Positions 8,267 to 16,667 are shown, counted from the first letter of the stretch. The stretch is DNA of 52,318 nt from Peptococcaceae bacterium (GCA_009782825.1 WRII01000011.1:1-52318), one strand, 5' to 3'. The notes: generated from the letters alone by a model not told the origin. Numbers and translations are program-made.

Positions 8267-9559
8267 TCACTTGTCCAGGCTATAGACTTTATCCAGAGTG
8301 CGCTGTATCATGCCCGGCAGAGTGAGCTTGGGCACCTCCTGGCTCGCCACCAGGTTTGTCCGGCTGATCTCCTCATCATTGCAATATAGGGTAACCTGGC
8401 CCAGCACTTGACCCTTTACCACAGGCGCCCCCACATTCCTTTCAAATGTAGACTCGTACCTATAATCCTCCTCCTGTCCCTTCTCAAAGCAAGCCCCGAC
8501 CTCCTTCTCCGGCACCAGAGCCACAGTTTCCTGAGCTCCTTTGCTTATCGCCGCCTGTCCCAACGACTCATCCGCCGGCACAAAAGGTTTATAAATATAT
8601 TTGGCAAACCCATAGTTATAAATCTTCATAGACTCCCGAAAATGCCCCTGGCTTTCCGGAGCGCCCATGACCACACAAATCAGCCTCATTCCCTCCCTCT
8701 GCACAGTTGAGGCCAGACACCGCTTGGCTTCCTCGGTACTTCCTGTTTTAAACCCATCGGTTCCCTGATACCACCAAAGCATACGGTTCGTATTGTAAAG
8801 CTGGAAAGCGCCGTTGCGCAGCTTATGCTCTTTGGTCGATGTCAGCTCCAGCAGCAGCGGATGCCGCAAACTCTCCCGGCCAAGAACCGCCAGATCATAG
8901 GCGCTGGTATAGTGGCTTTCGCTGGACAACCCATGAGAATTCTCAAAGTGTGTGTTCTTCATTTCCAGCTCCGCCGCTCTTTTGTTCATTTCATCGACAA
9001 AATCCCCTTCGCTGCCCCCAATATGCTCGGCGACAGCCACACTGGCATCATTGCCCGATCCCACGGCCACAGCCAACAGCATATCTTTGAGGGACATCTG
9101 TTCCCCCACCTCCAGATAAACTTGTGAGCCCCCCATAGAACTGGCTTCCGGGCTGGTGGTAACCATATCCTCCAGAGACACCCGCCCCTTTTCTACCGCC
9201 TCAGCGGCAACAAGCAGCGTCATGAGCTTGGTCACACTGGCCGGAGGCAAGGCCACATGCGGCTCTTTCTCCAGAAGAATACGCCCCGTCACGGCATCCA
9301 TCAGAACAGCCGAAGCCGCATTGACTTCGAGTGAAACCGCCAATGCAGGGGTATCCAATGCTGATCCGGCTGGCGATCTGGTTAAAGTTTGGCCGGTCAC
9401 TGCCGGGCTGACGACGATTTCTTCATCTTCGGCAATACTCCCTGAGCCTTTGGCCGCGAAGCCGGTGCCCATTAAGGTAAAACACCCTATGAGACATAAA
9501 CATAAAATAAATACCCATTTACGTTGGGATCCCGGCATGTACTTGGGACTTGAGTTCAA
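8267..9559 (-). CDS. dacF: D-alanyl-D-alanine carboxypeptidase, DacF/PBP5 type
   Basis: This enzyme removes the terminal D-alanine from peptidoglycan stem peptides outside the membrane. Active-site motifs are in order: SVTK at residues 108-111 (nucleophile Ser108), SGN at 168-170 and KTG at 271-273. The C-terminal beta-rich PBP5_C domain follows (GAPVVKGQVLGQVTLYCN). A signal peptide spans about residues 14-35. The start is TTG 9559, with AGGAGGGG six bases upstream. In Bacillus dacF precedes spoIIA on the same strand; here it is convergent with sigF, which keeps the neighbourhood but not co-transcription. A sporulation role is inferred from the position only. Confidence 0.92.
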   Translation of the reverse strand: MNSSPKYMPGSQRKWVFILCLCLIGCFTLMGTGFAAKGSGSIAEDEEIVVSPAVTGQTLTRSPAGSALDTPALAVSLEVNAASAVLMDAVTGRILLEKEPHVALPPASVTKLMTLLVAAEAVEKGRVSLEDMVTTSPEASSMGGSQVYLEVGEQMSLKDMLLAVAVGSGNDASVAVAEHIGGSEGDFVDEMNKRAAELEMKNTHFENSHGLSSESHYTSAYDLAVLGRESLRHPLLLELTSTKEHKLRNGAFQLYNTNRMLWWYQGTDGFKTGSTEEAKRCLASTVQREGMRLICVVMGAPESQGHFRESMKIYNYGFAKYIYKPFVPADESLGQAAISKGAQETVALVPEKEVGACFEKGQEEDYRYESTFERNVGAPVVKGQVLGQVTLYCNDEEISRTNLVASQEVPKLTLPGMIQRTLDKVYSLDK

Positions 9560-9696
9560 GATTTTCCCCTCCTATACTTAAGAGATAAGGTTGAATTATC
9601 AACGAGACTGATTTATCAACCAGGACAATTTATCAACCTTATTTAAGTATGCCCCCACCCCTTCCAATTATCAGGAAACACAGAAAAAACATAAGA

Positions 9697-9732
9697 GACC
9701 CCCGAAGGTGATATCTTCCACCTTCGGGGGTC
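9697..9732 (-). terminator. Rho-independent terminator of the Phd-like gene
   Basis: A perfect 14-bp stem (GACCCCCGAAGGTG and its complement) with an 8-base loop is followed on the minus strand by CTTATGTTTTTTCTG. The T run lies only on the minus-strand side, so it terminates transcription from the gene ending at 9849. Confidence 0.85.
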
Positions 9733-9848
9733 CCATGACAAAAAAAGAACGGCTGCCATAGCGAACCGCCCCCTATAGTTAGGAACTGTAACTAAGTATC
9801 ATCATGAAAACAAACCTCATAACAGTGGGGCTATATATTGAGCCCGCC

Positions 9849-10340
9849 TCATTCTTGAGGCTTAACAAAGTCCTGTCTAATCTTCTGAATAGAAGCCGGA
9901 ACTTCCTGGCGGGATTGGGCCATGGTTCCCCTAAAAAGAAACTCTCGGGCTCCGCTGCCTCCGCTGCTTTCAGACTCTCCCGGTTGAGACCCTTCCCCCT
10001 GATTTTTTTGAGGCGACATTTCATGCACATTCCCTTTGGAAACCTCAACATGAGCCGCCGCCGAATAACTTCTGTCTCTGTCCTGGCTCCTGCTGCCTTC
10101 CTGAACACTCATTCTGTGCATGGTATCACCGACCTCAGTAATCCTCCCTTCATGCAGCAAACGGTCAAGGCGGAAAATATCCATGGACTGAACCAGAAGC
10201 TCATACACTTCCATGCTCATCACAGCCAGATCTCCATGACCATTTTTGGTAATAAATACAGGTTCCTTCTTGTCATGGCAATAAGAAGAGATCTCATCGT
10301 AACATCTTTGTAAATCACTTTCCGGTCTAATTCTCGGCAT
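9849..10340 (-). CDS. Phd/YefM-type antitoxin-like protein with disordered C-terminal extension
   Basis: The first 70 residues match the Phd/YefM antitoxin fold (CYDEISSYCHDKKEPVFITK, then GHGDLAVMSMEVYELL). Such proteins bind DNA as dimers and neutralise RelE- or Doc-type toxins with their C-termini. Here the next 90 residues are Ser, Glu, Gln and Gly rich, look disordered, and are longer than the usual antitoxin tail. No toxin frame is adjacent on either side, and a terminator follows directly. AAAGGAG precedes the ATG. It may be an orphan regulator or a relic of a toxin-antitoxin pair. Confidence 0.75.
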   Translation of the reverse strand: MPRIRPESDLQRCYDEISSYCHDKKEPVFITKNGHGDLAVMSMEVYELLVQSMDIFRLDRLLHEGRITEVGDTMHRMSVQEGSRSQDRDRSYSAAAHVEVSKGNVHEMSPQKNQGEGSQPGESESSGGSGAREFLFRGTMAQSRQEVPASIQKIRQDFVKPQE

Positions 10341-10454
10341 ATCTCTAACTCCTTTCTTTACAGTCCATTATACATCAAAAACCCTTAAGAAAAAAGCTCT
10401 TGATCAGAGGTTAATTATATTTCTCCTGTAAATAATAGTAAGTCTGTCGGCCAT

Positions 10455-10483
10455 TTGACAAAAATCTCTGATCTCTTTACAAT
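10455..10483 (+). promoter_or_regulatory. Sigma A-type promoter of the rubrerythrin operon
   Basis: TTGACA at 10455-10460 and TACAAT at 10478-10483 are spaced by 17 bases. AGGAGG and the rubrerythrin ATG follow about 20-30 bases downstream. I see no clear PerR box around it. Confidence 0.8.
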
Positions 10484-10512
10484 GAATGTAATTTAAATAA
10501 GGAGGACAATTT

Positions 10513-11055
10513 ATGAAAAAATGGATCTGTTCAGTATGCGGTTATGGCTACGAAGGAGAATCAGCTCCTGAAAAATGCCCCCAATGTCAGGCAAATCAAG
10601 ATAAGTTTAGAGCCAATGACGGCGGCGGAAAAACCTGGGCTGACGAACACGTTGTGGGTGTGGCTAAAGAAGTTGATCCGGAAGTTCTGGCTGGCTTAAA
10701 CGCGAACTTCATGGGTGAATGTACGGAAGTGGGCATGTATTTGGCCATGAGCCGGGTTGCCGATCGGGAAGGATATCCCGAAGTCGCAGAAGCTTTTAAA
10801 CGGTATGCCTGGGAAGAAGCGGAACATGCCTGCAAGTTTGCTGAGCTTTTAGGAGATGTGCTGACCGACAGCACTAAGAAAAACCTGGAATTGCGCGCCG
10901 AAGCTGAATACGGGGCTTGTGCCGGCAAAAAGGAACTCGCTGTATTAGCAAAAAAACTTAATCTGGATGCCATTCATGATACTGTTCATGAAATGTGCAA
11001 AGATGAAGCCCGTCATGGCAAAGGTTTTGAAGGATTGCTCAAACGGTATTTCTAA
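10513..11055 (+). CDS. rbr: Rubrerythrin with N-terminal rubredoxin domain (reverse rubrerythrin)
   Basis: Rubrerythrins reduce hydrogen peroxide with a di-iron centre. The rubredoxin-like domain is at the N-terminus ([10 protein letters not shown], then CPQC) and the ferritin-like di-iron domain follows, with helices carrying [34 protein letters not shown] and [11 protein letters not shown]. The reversed order relative to classical rubrerythrin is known from clostridia, where the enzyme protects against oxygen and peroxide. It has an AGGAGG site and is followed after 11 bases by the Hrb gene, a plausible electron donor encoded in the same operon. Confidence 0.95.
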   Translation: MKKWICSVCGYGYEGESAPEKCPQCQANQDKFRANDGGGKTWADEHVVGVAKEVDPEVLAGLNANFMGECTEVGMYLAMSRVADREGYPEVAEAFKRYAWEEAEHACKFAELLGDVLTDSTKKNLELRAEAEYGACAGKKELAVLAKKLNLDAIHDTVHEMCKDEARHGKGFEGLLKRYF

Positions 11056-11066
11056 AGGGGAAGACT

Positions 11067-11717
11067 ATGCTCTGGGAATGTACAATATGCCATTATATGC
11101 ATAAGGGTGATGTGCCGCCCGATATTTGTCCGTTGTGTAAAAATGACGCCAGTTATTTTCGCGAAGTGGAAGAAGGCAGCAGCGGTCCGCCCATTATTTC
11201 CGGAATCAATCAGATTCTTACTCCTGTGGACGAAAAAAGATCCATGGCCACAGCAGTGAATTCCCTCACTTATGGTTTGTTTATCGTCACTTCCTTCGAT
11301 GTAGACGATAAGGGAGAACGCCTGCGGGATAATGGCCAAACGGCAAACACATGTTTTCAGGTTACCTCTGAGCCGCTTCAAATCGCCGTAGCTCTCAACA
11401 CGTCCAATCTGACACATGAATTTGTCCAAAAGAGTGGGAAAATCGGAATTTCGGTTCTGCATCACCAAGGACACGCTCTCGCGGGCCGGTTTGGCTACAA
11501 ATCTGGCCGTGACTGTGACAAATTCGAAGGGGTAACAGCTCATCGCGGTCCATCAGGGGTGTTGCTTATGGATGAAGCGCTGACAACTCTGGAAGCAACT
11601 GTGGTCCAAACCTTTGACACTGGAACCCACACCATTTTTCTGGCTGAGGTTACCCGGGGAGAAGCTCTTTTTGAGGGAGAACCCATGACATATGCGTACT
11701 ATCGGGCCAGTCGCTGA
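11067..11717 (+). CDS. hrb: High-molecular-weight rubredoxin (rubredoxin plus flavin reductase-like domain)
   Basis: Residues 1-30 form a rubredoxin-like iron site (CTICHYMHKG, then CPLC). Residues 50-216 form an FMN-binding split-barrel flavin reductase-like domain (NSLTYGLFIVTS, NTSNLTHEFVQKSGKIGISV). This is the architecture of Moorella Hrb, which passes electrons from NADH to flavodiiron proteins and rubrerythrins. The two domains also occur, in reverse order, at the C-terminus of the flavodiiron fusion at 13451-15418, so both probably serve oxygen or NO reduction. Co-transcribed with rbr. Confidence 0.93.
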   Translation: MLWECTICHYMHKGDVPPDICPLCKNDASYFREVEEGSSGPPIISGINQILTPVDEKRSMATAVNSLTYGLFIVTSFDVDDKGERLRDNGQTANTCFQVTSEPLQIAVALNTSNLTHEFVQKSGKIGISVLHHQGHALAGRFGYKSGRDCDKFEGVTAHRGPSGVLLMDEALTTLEATVVQTFDTGTHTIFLAEVTRGEALFEGEPMTYAYYRASR

Positions 11718-11749
11718 GTGTTGATATGCCGCCTCACTTTGAATCCTTA

Positions 11750-11783
11750 AAAAGCTGTAAGGTGTTAGTGCCTTGCAGCTTTT
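11750..11783 (+). terminator. Terminator of the rbr-hrb operon
   Basis: Stem AAAAGCTGTAAGG pairs with CCTTGCAGCTTTT (one G-T pair) across an 8-base loop, followed by GTTTGTTC. It lies 32 bases after the hrb stop. Confidence 0.8.
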
Positions 11784-12037
11784 GTTTGTTCTTTCACTTT
11801 ATTAATTATTAATCAAATAGATGATTTATCATGACCATTTTATTTCATAAATATATAAATTAACATTAAACAATATGGGTCTATATTCCTATTTATATTT
11901 CTAAAAACGTGAAATTTGGCTAGTAATATTGGGTATTTGTATTTTCCTTTTATGATTAATATATATAATAAATTCACATATTCGATTATTGGCGGGGATC
12001 AGCCTGTGTACATTTAGACATGAGTCATGTTATTATA
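11784..12037. other. AT-rich intergenic stretch
   Basis: About 250 bases of very AT-rich sequence with no credible gene on either strand. It presumably holds the promoter of the secreted protein that follows; I cannot pick one convincingly. Confidence 0.6.
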
Positions 12038-12180
12038 TCAGGGATGGCAAATATATATTAAAAAAGTGGTGATGCCTGCAAAGTTTTTGTGGTTGAAGAG
12101 GTTTCGGTACATTCTGGACTCAGCCGGATATCATGAACCCCGGTTCAGATGGCTGGGTTGCGAATGAAGAAGGGGTTTCC
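12038..12180 (+). promoter_or_regulatory. Structured 5' leader, weakly resembling a c-di-GMP-I riboswitch
   Basis: In order the leader holds GGCAAA (about 12045), GATGCCTGCAAAG (about 12071-12083), a stem CAGCC/GGCTG enclosing a small TGAAC/GTTCA hairpin, and GGCTGGGTTGCGAA at the end. The canonical GEMM-I riboswitch has GGGCAAA, then GACGCAAAG, then a terminal segment like GGGTTACCGA. The order and spacing agree but several core bases do not. I treat it as a structured leader whose class is unproven. Confidence 0.3.
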
Positions 12181-12232
12181 GGTTTCAAAACTAAAAACAA
12201 AAAGTAAAAATTCTAAGGAGGAGAAAAAAGTT

Positions 12233-12736
12233 ATGAAGAACACAAGAAGAATTATTTCCGTGTTGATCGCTGTCGTGTTGGTTATGGGCATGTTCTCAGC
12301 TGTTGCATTTGCTAAGGGTGGTCATGATTGGGACAAGGTTAAAAAAGTTCCTCTAACCTTTACAGTGGAAGTTGTATGGAATGATAGCGCTTATGCCGAC
12401 TTTAAGGCTATCCGCCCTGCTACGTTGGACTTTGTTCTGTCGGGCTACAATTCCTTTGTTGGTTTTGATTATGGTTTCACTGTTAACGCAACGAAGTTGG
12501 GCGCTAACTGGTACAAGCCTTCATGGATCCATACTGAATCATTCCCGGGTCCTGAAGGTTTCTTCGAGTATTGCCAACTGTCAGATCCCCTTAATCTGCC
12601 TGACTATTATACAGTCACTGCCAACAAAAATGTTGGGGGCGGACATTGGAGAGTCTTTATTAAGTTAGATGTAACAAAAATAAAGCCTGTTGCTCCTGCA
12701 GCTAAGGTTCCCTTGGTTCCTGTAGCTGGATTCTAA
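12233..12736 (+). CDS. Secreted protein with one Cna-B-like domain
   Basis: The product has 168 residues. A signal peptide (RRIISVLIAVVLVMGMFSA, cleavage after AFA) is followed by about 130 residues. FTVEVVWNDSAYADFKAIRP and the later YYTVTANKN resemble the WND, RP and YTV hallmarks of Cna protein B-type beta-sandwich repeats found in Gram-positive surface proteins. No LPXTG anchor or membrane tail is present, so it is probably released. ATG 12233 has AAGGAGGAG upstream. It is monocistronic, with a long leader and a strong terminator. Its role is unknown; adhesion or matrix functions are suggested only by the fold. Confidence 0.7.
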   Translation: MKNTRRIISVLIAVVLVMGMFSAVAFAKGGHDWDKVKKVPLTFTVEVVWNDSAYADFKAIRPATLDFVLSGYNSFVGFDYGFTVNATKLGANWYKPSWIHTESFPGPEGFFEYCQLSDPLNLPDYYTVTANKNVGGGHWRVFIKLDVTKIKPVAPAAKVPLVPVAGF

Positions 12737-12767
12737 TTTTCCGCTAAGTTAACTGACATCGTACAGT

Positions 12768-12805
12768 TCAAACAGACCGCAACATACGCGTTGCGGTCTG
12801 TTTGA
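12768..12805 (+). terminator. Rho-independent terminator of the secreted protein gene
   Basis: A perfect 16-bp stem (TCAAACAGACCGCAAC and its complement) with a 6-base loop is followed by TATCTTTGTATTTTT. Confidence 0.9.
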
Positions 12806-12840
12806 TATCTTTGTATTTTTAGCTGTAATTCTCTTTTAGC

Positions 12841-13287
12841 TCAATCTTCCGTCACAGGAGTCGCAGGGTGTTCCGAAGCCACTTCAATTTTGCTGCCACA
12901 GTAGGCACAATAGAGTGCCTCCGGCGTTAACGCAGGGCCACATTCGCCGCAAGAAGCCTCATTTTCAACCGGTGCAGCTTCTGGTTCTGAAGTTGTATTC
13001 GCAGGCGCGCCACTTCCTTTGATCTTGCTCACTTGCTCCGAATAAAGATCAATCTTAGCTTTTGAATCGTTAATACTATCAATCAATTGAACAAAAAGTT
13101 GATCTGGATTTTCCCCATAGGTTTCAAAGTATAATGTTCCGATTTGATGAAAAGCCTTATTGATATTCTTCTCCTCATCAGAAATCATAGTGTTGAGCCT
13201 CATGGTTTCAGCCATATTTTTTGTTTTTTGCGCCACATCTTGACTGGTTTGAGAAATTTTCCTTCCGATCTTATCCAATAAATCCAT
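12841..13287 (-). CDS. Zinc-ribbon protein with N-terminal coiled coil
   Basis: The protein has 148 residues. The N-terminal 90 residues are helical and charged (GRKISQTSQDVAQKTKNMAE, and on to DSKAKIDLYSEQVSK). An Ala-Pro-Glu rich linker follows. The C-terminus is a zinc ribbon with two CxxC pairs (CGECG, then YCAYCGSKIE). Such small proteins are common in Firmicutes and of unknown function. GGAGG precedes ATG. The upstream intergenic region holds copy 1 of the dispersed repeat. Confidence 0.85.
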   Translation of the reverse strand: MDLLDKIGRKISQTSQDVAQKTKNMAETMRLNTMISDEEKNINKAFHQIGTLYFETYGENPDQLFVQLIDSINDSKAKIDLYSEQVSKIKGSGAPANTTSEPEAAPVENEASCGECGPALTPEALYCAYCGSKIEVASEHPATPVTED

Positions 13288-13354
13288 AGCGATCCTCCTT
13301 TTTATTTTAATTACTTCTGAAAATTCATCTTTCCCCCTAATCCCCCTTTCCGTA

Positions 13355-13453
13355 TTAGTAACTTACAGACGCGAAGCGTCAATAAAAACAAGAAAATCCA
13401 ATACTGACCACTAACCACTGATCACTGACCACTTGCGGGCATAGCCCGCGTTA
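13355..13453 (-). repeat. Dispersed repeat element, copy 1
   Basis: About 99 bp. One end has a GACGCGAAGCGTC hairpin, the middle has overlapping ACTGACCACT/TGATCACTGACC motifs, and the other end has a GCGGGC-ATA-GCCCGC hairpin. The last three bases form the stop codon of the flavodiiron gene. It is in opposite orientation to copies 2 (16485) and 4 (45988), and carries one extra seven-base unit in the middle. Confidence 0.9.
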
Positions 13454-15418
13454 ATGCAAAATCGGCTCGAAATCTTCCACGCCATGCTTACACAGAGGGC
13501 AGATGAAATCGTCCGGCAAAACGTCGCCTTCATATACGTATCCGCATATTTTACATATGAAACCCTTTTTATCCTCCTTCGGTATCTGGGGCGCCGGTTT
13601 GATATGGTCAAAATAATATTGATATGTCACGCTCTTTTCCCCCGAGAGCACAAACGCCTCTGTAACATCTGCGATAAACAGGGTATGAGTATCATAATCC
13701 ACAGCTTCGACCACCGTCGCCGAAATCACGCCGTTCGTAAATTCGGGCACATACCGTATGCCATTGTTCGTACGCGCCGCAGCATCGCCCTTGGCGAACT
13801 TATCCAGCCCTTTTCCGCTTTGAAAACCAAAATGCTTAATCATGCGGAAAGGCACACTCTCACTGAGTATCGAAACGTTGAATTCTCCCGTCTTCACTAG
13901 CATATCATGAGTAAAATTGGCTTTATTGACGGCAGCAGCTATCCTCAGCGGCGACTCCGTTATTTGCGTGACGGTATTGATGATGCAGCCGTTGTCTTTA
14001 TCTCTGTCTCTGGCTGTTAACACAAACAGGCCATAGGTCAGCTTGAACAATGCAGCATATTCCACGTGATTCGCATGATTCGCGTGATTCAACACCGGCT
14101 TGTCCGCCCCTGAGCGCGCCTGCGCCTTGCTCAGGCTGGAACTTGCCTCTCCCAGGCCGGGACGGCCGGGACGCGCCTCGGCCATCCTGGAGCGCGCCTC
14201 GCCCTTGGCCACGACCGCATCCGGAAACGTCGCTATAATCGCGTCCGCCATTAAATCAATTTCCGAGAGCTGAGACGCTTTCAAGCTGGATTTTATGCTG
14301 ATGGCATTTTCCAGAACAGTGATGTTGCGGCATTTTTTAAGCTTATCGCGGATCAAGCCCCCGCTGGCAGCGGCCCAGGAACCATTTTCGATAACAGCTG
14401 CCGTGCGGTTTTGAATATTGTGAGCGGTAAGGTCATTAATAACCGCCTCCATTGTCACAAAAATTCCCGCATTGTATGTTGTGGACGCAAATACCAAGTG
14501 GCTCCACTGAAACGCCGCCGACACAATATTAGACGCAGGCGTAACAGAAACATCAAACATCACCGTTTTGATCCCGTTGTCACGCAGCCGGCACGCGAGT
14601 ATTTCCACCGCGTTCTCTGTATTTCCGTACACCGACGCATAAGCAAGCATAACTCCATAGTCTTCGGGCTCGTAACGGCTCCAAAGCCTGTATTTTGAAA
14701 TGATATCTTTTATATCTTTCCGCCATACAAAACCATGAAGCGGGCATATCATTTCGACAGGTAGGGCAGCAGCCTTATTCAGCAACGTCTCAACCTGAGT
14801 CCCGTATTTCCCTACAATATTCGCATAATAGCGCCTCGTCTCGTCCATATAATCCTTGGTAAAATCCACTTCATCAGCAAACACAGCACCGTTCAAGGCG
14901 CCAAAGCATCCGAACGTGTCCGCGGAAAAAAGTATATTGTCCGCAGAGTCATAAGTAACCATGACTTCAGGCCAGTGCACCATTGGCGCCATAATAAATC
15001 GGAGAGTATGCCTTCCTGTGTTCAGCGTATCATTTTCTTTGACCACATAGGCGTACGAATCTATATCAAAATCATAGAATTGTTTAATGAACGCCAAAAT
15101 TTTCGCGTTGCAGACAACTTTCACATGGGGATACAGCGCGATTATTTGCTGAAGTGCGGCCGAATGATCGGGTTCCATGTGCTGCACCACAAGATAATCC
15201 AATTCCCTTCCGTCTAACACTTTGGTGACATTCTCCAAAAATCTGTGCTGTACCGCTTTATCTACAGTATCAAATAATACGGTTTGTGTATCTAACAAAA
15301 GATACGAATTATAGGAAACCCCGTCGGGAACAGAATAAACCCCTTCAAACATAGCCAAACGCCTGTCATTTGCGCCGACCCATGTTAAATCATCAGTAAT
15401 TTTTTTGGTGCAATACAT
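13451..15418 (-). CDS. Flavodiiron protein fused to flavin reductase-like and rubredoxin domains
   Basis: A 655-residue multidomain oxygen or NO reductase. Residues 1-250 are the di-iron metallo-beta-lactamase domain, with HMEPDH at 80-85 and further ligand candidates in MVHWPEVM, FSADTFG and CPLHGF. Residues about 255-400 are a flavodoxin domain (YASVYGNTENAVE). A low-complexity linker follows (GEARSRMAEARPGRPG, then NHANHANH). Next is a flavin reductase-like domain (FKLTYGLFVLTA, KANFTHDMLVKTGEFNVSIL), and last a rubredoxin (CKICGYVYEGDVLPDDF, then CPLC). The last two modules mirror the stand-alone Hrb, so electrons may pass internally from NAD(P)H to the di-iron site. ATG 15418 has AGGAGG seven bases upstream. 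The stop codon lies in repeat copy 1. Confidence 0.95.
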   Translation of the reverse strand: MYCTKKITDDLTWVGANDRRLAMFEGVYSVPDGVSYNSYLLLDTQTVLFDTVDKAVQHRFLENVTKVLDGRELDYLVVQHMEPDHSAALQQIIALYPHVKVVCNAKILAFIKQFYDFDIDSYAYVVKENDTLNTGRHTLRFIMAPMVHWPEVMVTYDSADNILFSADTFGCFGALNGAVFADEVDFTKDYMDETRRYYANIVGKYGTQVETLLNKAAALPVEMICPLHGFVWRKDIKDIISKYRLWSRYEPEDYGVMLAYASVYGNTENAVEILACRLRDNGIKTVMFDVSVTPASNIVSAAFQWSHLVFASTTYNAGIFVTMEAVINDLTAHNIQNRTAAVIENGSWAAASGGLIRDKLKKCRNITVLENAISIKSSLKASQLSEIDLMADAIIATFPDAVVAKGEARSRMAEARPGRPGLGEASSSLSKAQARSGADKPVLNHANHANHVEYAALFKLTYGLFVLTARDRDKDNGCIINTVTQITESPLRIAAAVNKANFTHDMLVKTGEFNVSILSESVPFRMIKHFGFQSGKGLDKFAKGDAAARTNNGIRYVPEFTNGVISATVVEAVDYDTHTLFIADVTEAFVLSGEKSVTYQYYFDHIKPAPQIPKEDKKGFICKICGYVYEGDVLPDDFICPLCKHGVEDFEPILH

Positions 15419-15444
15419 GACCTTCCTCCTATTCAACAGCTGCG

Positions 15445-15474
15445 ACAGCTGATAGGACAGAGATTATCAGCTGT
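15445..15474. repeat. Inverted repeat before the flavodiiron gene
   Basis: ACAGCTGATA and its complement TATCAGCTGT are separated by ten bases, just upstream of the ribosome binding site. It could be an operator or a leader hairpin of the flavodiiron gene; no T run supports a terminator. Confidence 0.6.
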
Positions 15475-15567
15475 GAATAACATGAATTATAAGTGACTCA
15501 TATGAATGATAACGATCTGCAAATACGACATGCACCACCAATCCTATCACACAGTAACGCCCGTGAA

Positions 15568-16389
15568 CTACTGCCATGGCCAAGTAGAGGGATAATTGGG
15601 TGTAGAATTGCTGCGAGTAGATCCGTTGCTATTACTCGTATCACTCGTATCAATATCATCATTGGAATCGCTGCTGTCCAGATCACTCAGGGCTGTAAAA
15701 TTCACCATCAAACTTTCCATTTGTTTTTTTGTGTTCGCATCATATGAGACTGTAATAATGAGCATTCTGTCATCACATTTGCTGACAATAACATCCTGAA
15801 ATAATTCCCGGCCTTGCACTTTGGCCGTGGCGGTAAGTTGTTTGCATTGCCGCCCGCCTACGTTCACAGGTGTTATTGCATCACGTACCGTATAATTTAA
15901 AGCTTTCATATCTGTTAGCGCAACCCTGCTGGTAAGGTGAGACTTCAGAGAATCAAGATACTCTTCTTCTGTCATGCTGTTTCGGAGAAGCTTTTCCACG
16001 GAGACTGAAACAATTGGTGAATTGCTCGATGCCGTTACCTGCATTTCGCAGACTATATCGGCCTTGGTATAATCAAGAAGTGTTGTCGAACCTTCTACAT
16101 AAACAGGCTCTGAGGAAAATTCCGTCATCTTATCCAACTCTGTCTCAGTTGCCATGATGTACCCATTTGGCACAGCAAATCCCATCTGTAGGTATTCACT
16201 TTGAAAGCGGGTTCTGGTAACTGTTCCTTTTTTATAAGGTGCTGCTTCCACCGAGCTCGTATTATCCGCGGGGTCGGAATCTTCATTTTGGGTATTTGTA
16301 TTGCATCCGGCAGGAAGGAGACTCATAAAAAGAACAAGTACACAAGCAGATATTAGTTGCAGATTTTTCATGTAACATCGTTTTTTCAT
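15568..16389 (-). CDS. Lipoprotein of unknown function
   Basis: The N-terminus has a lipoprotein signal peptide with lipobox LPAGC. The mature part starts with a Ser/Asp/Asn rich tether, and the body reads as a mixed alpha/beta fold (MGFAVPNGYIMATETELDK, QDVIVSKCDDRMLIITVSYD), resembling the PsbP-like or stress-related lipoproteins of Firmicutes without a firm match. The C-terminus is Ser/Asp/Asn rich again and ends in PNYPSTWPWQ. Start ATG 16389 has GAAGAGG very close; ATG 16371 is an alternative. It is followed by another lipoprotein gene upstream on the same strand, but a repeat and a terminator separate them. Confidence 0.8.
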   Translation of the reverse strand: MKKRCYMKNLQLISACVLVLFMSLLPAGCNTNTQNEDSDPADNTSSVEAAPYKKGTVTRTRFQSEYLQMGFAVPNGYIMATETELDKMTEFSSEPVYVEGSTTLLDYTKADIVCEMQVTASSNSPIVSVSVEKLLRNSMTEEEYLDSLKSHLTSRVALTDMKALNYTVRDAITPVNVGGRQCKQLTATAKVQGRELFQDVIVSKCDDRMLIITVSYDANTKKQMESLMVNFTALSDLDSSDSNDDIDTSDTSNSNGSTRSNSTPNYPSTWPWQ

Positions 16390-16484
16390 ACCTCTTCACT
16401 CCAGGATTTCTAGATTTAAATGGGGGTGAGGCTTTTTCGTCAACAGAGAGCTTCCCCTCTGTATTCGCTTCAACCTGCACATTC

Positions 16485-16577
16485 TAACGCGGGCTACGCC
16501 CGCAAGTGGTCAGTGATCAGTGGTCAGTATTGGATTTTGTTGTTTTTTATTGACGCTTCGCGTCTGTAAGTTACTAA
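16485..16577 (+). repeat. Dispersed repeat element, copy 2
   Basis: 93 bp, reading TAACGCGGGCTACGCCCGC at the left and GACGCTTCGCGTCTGTAAG toward the right. It is nearly identical to copy 4 and to the reverse complement of copy 1. It lies in the 316-base gap between two lipoprotein genes, which otherwise holds only a terminator. Confidence 0.9.
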
Positions 16578-16667
16578 CATTATTATAGTTGAGTTTATGA
16601 TTTCCGTCAATGTATGCAGATTCGGCGTGTGATTCGGCGGTCTCCGACCGCAAGTATTCAGGATCAG

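Noticed and set aside
12038-12180. A confident c-di-GMP riboswitch call
   Set aside because: Only the order of three short pieces agrees; P1 pairing and several core bases are not convincing by eye, so it is listed at low confidence.
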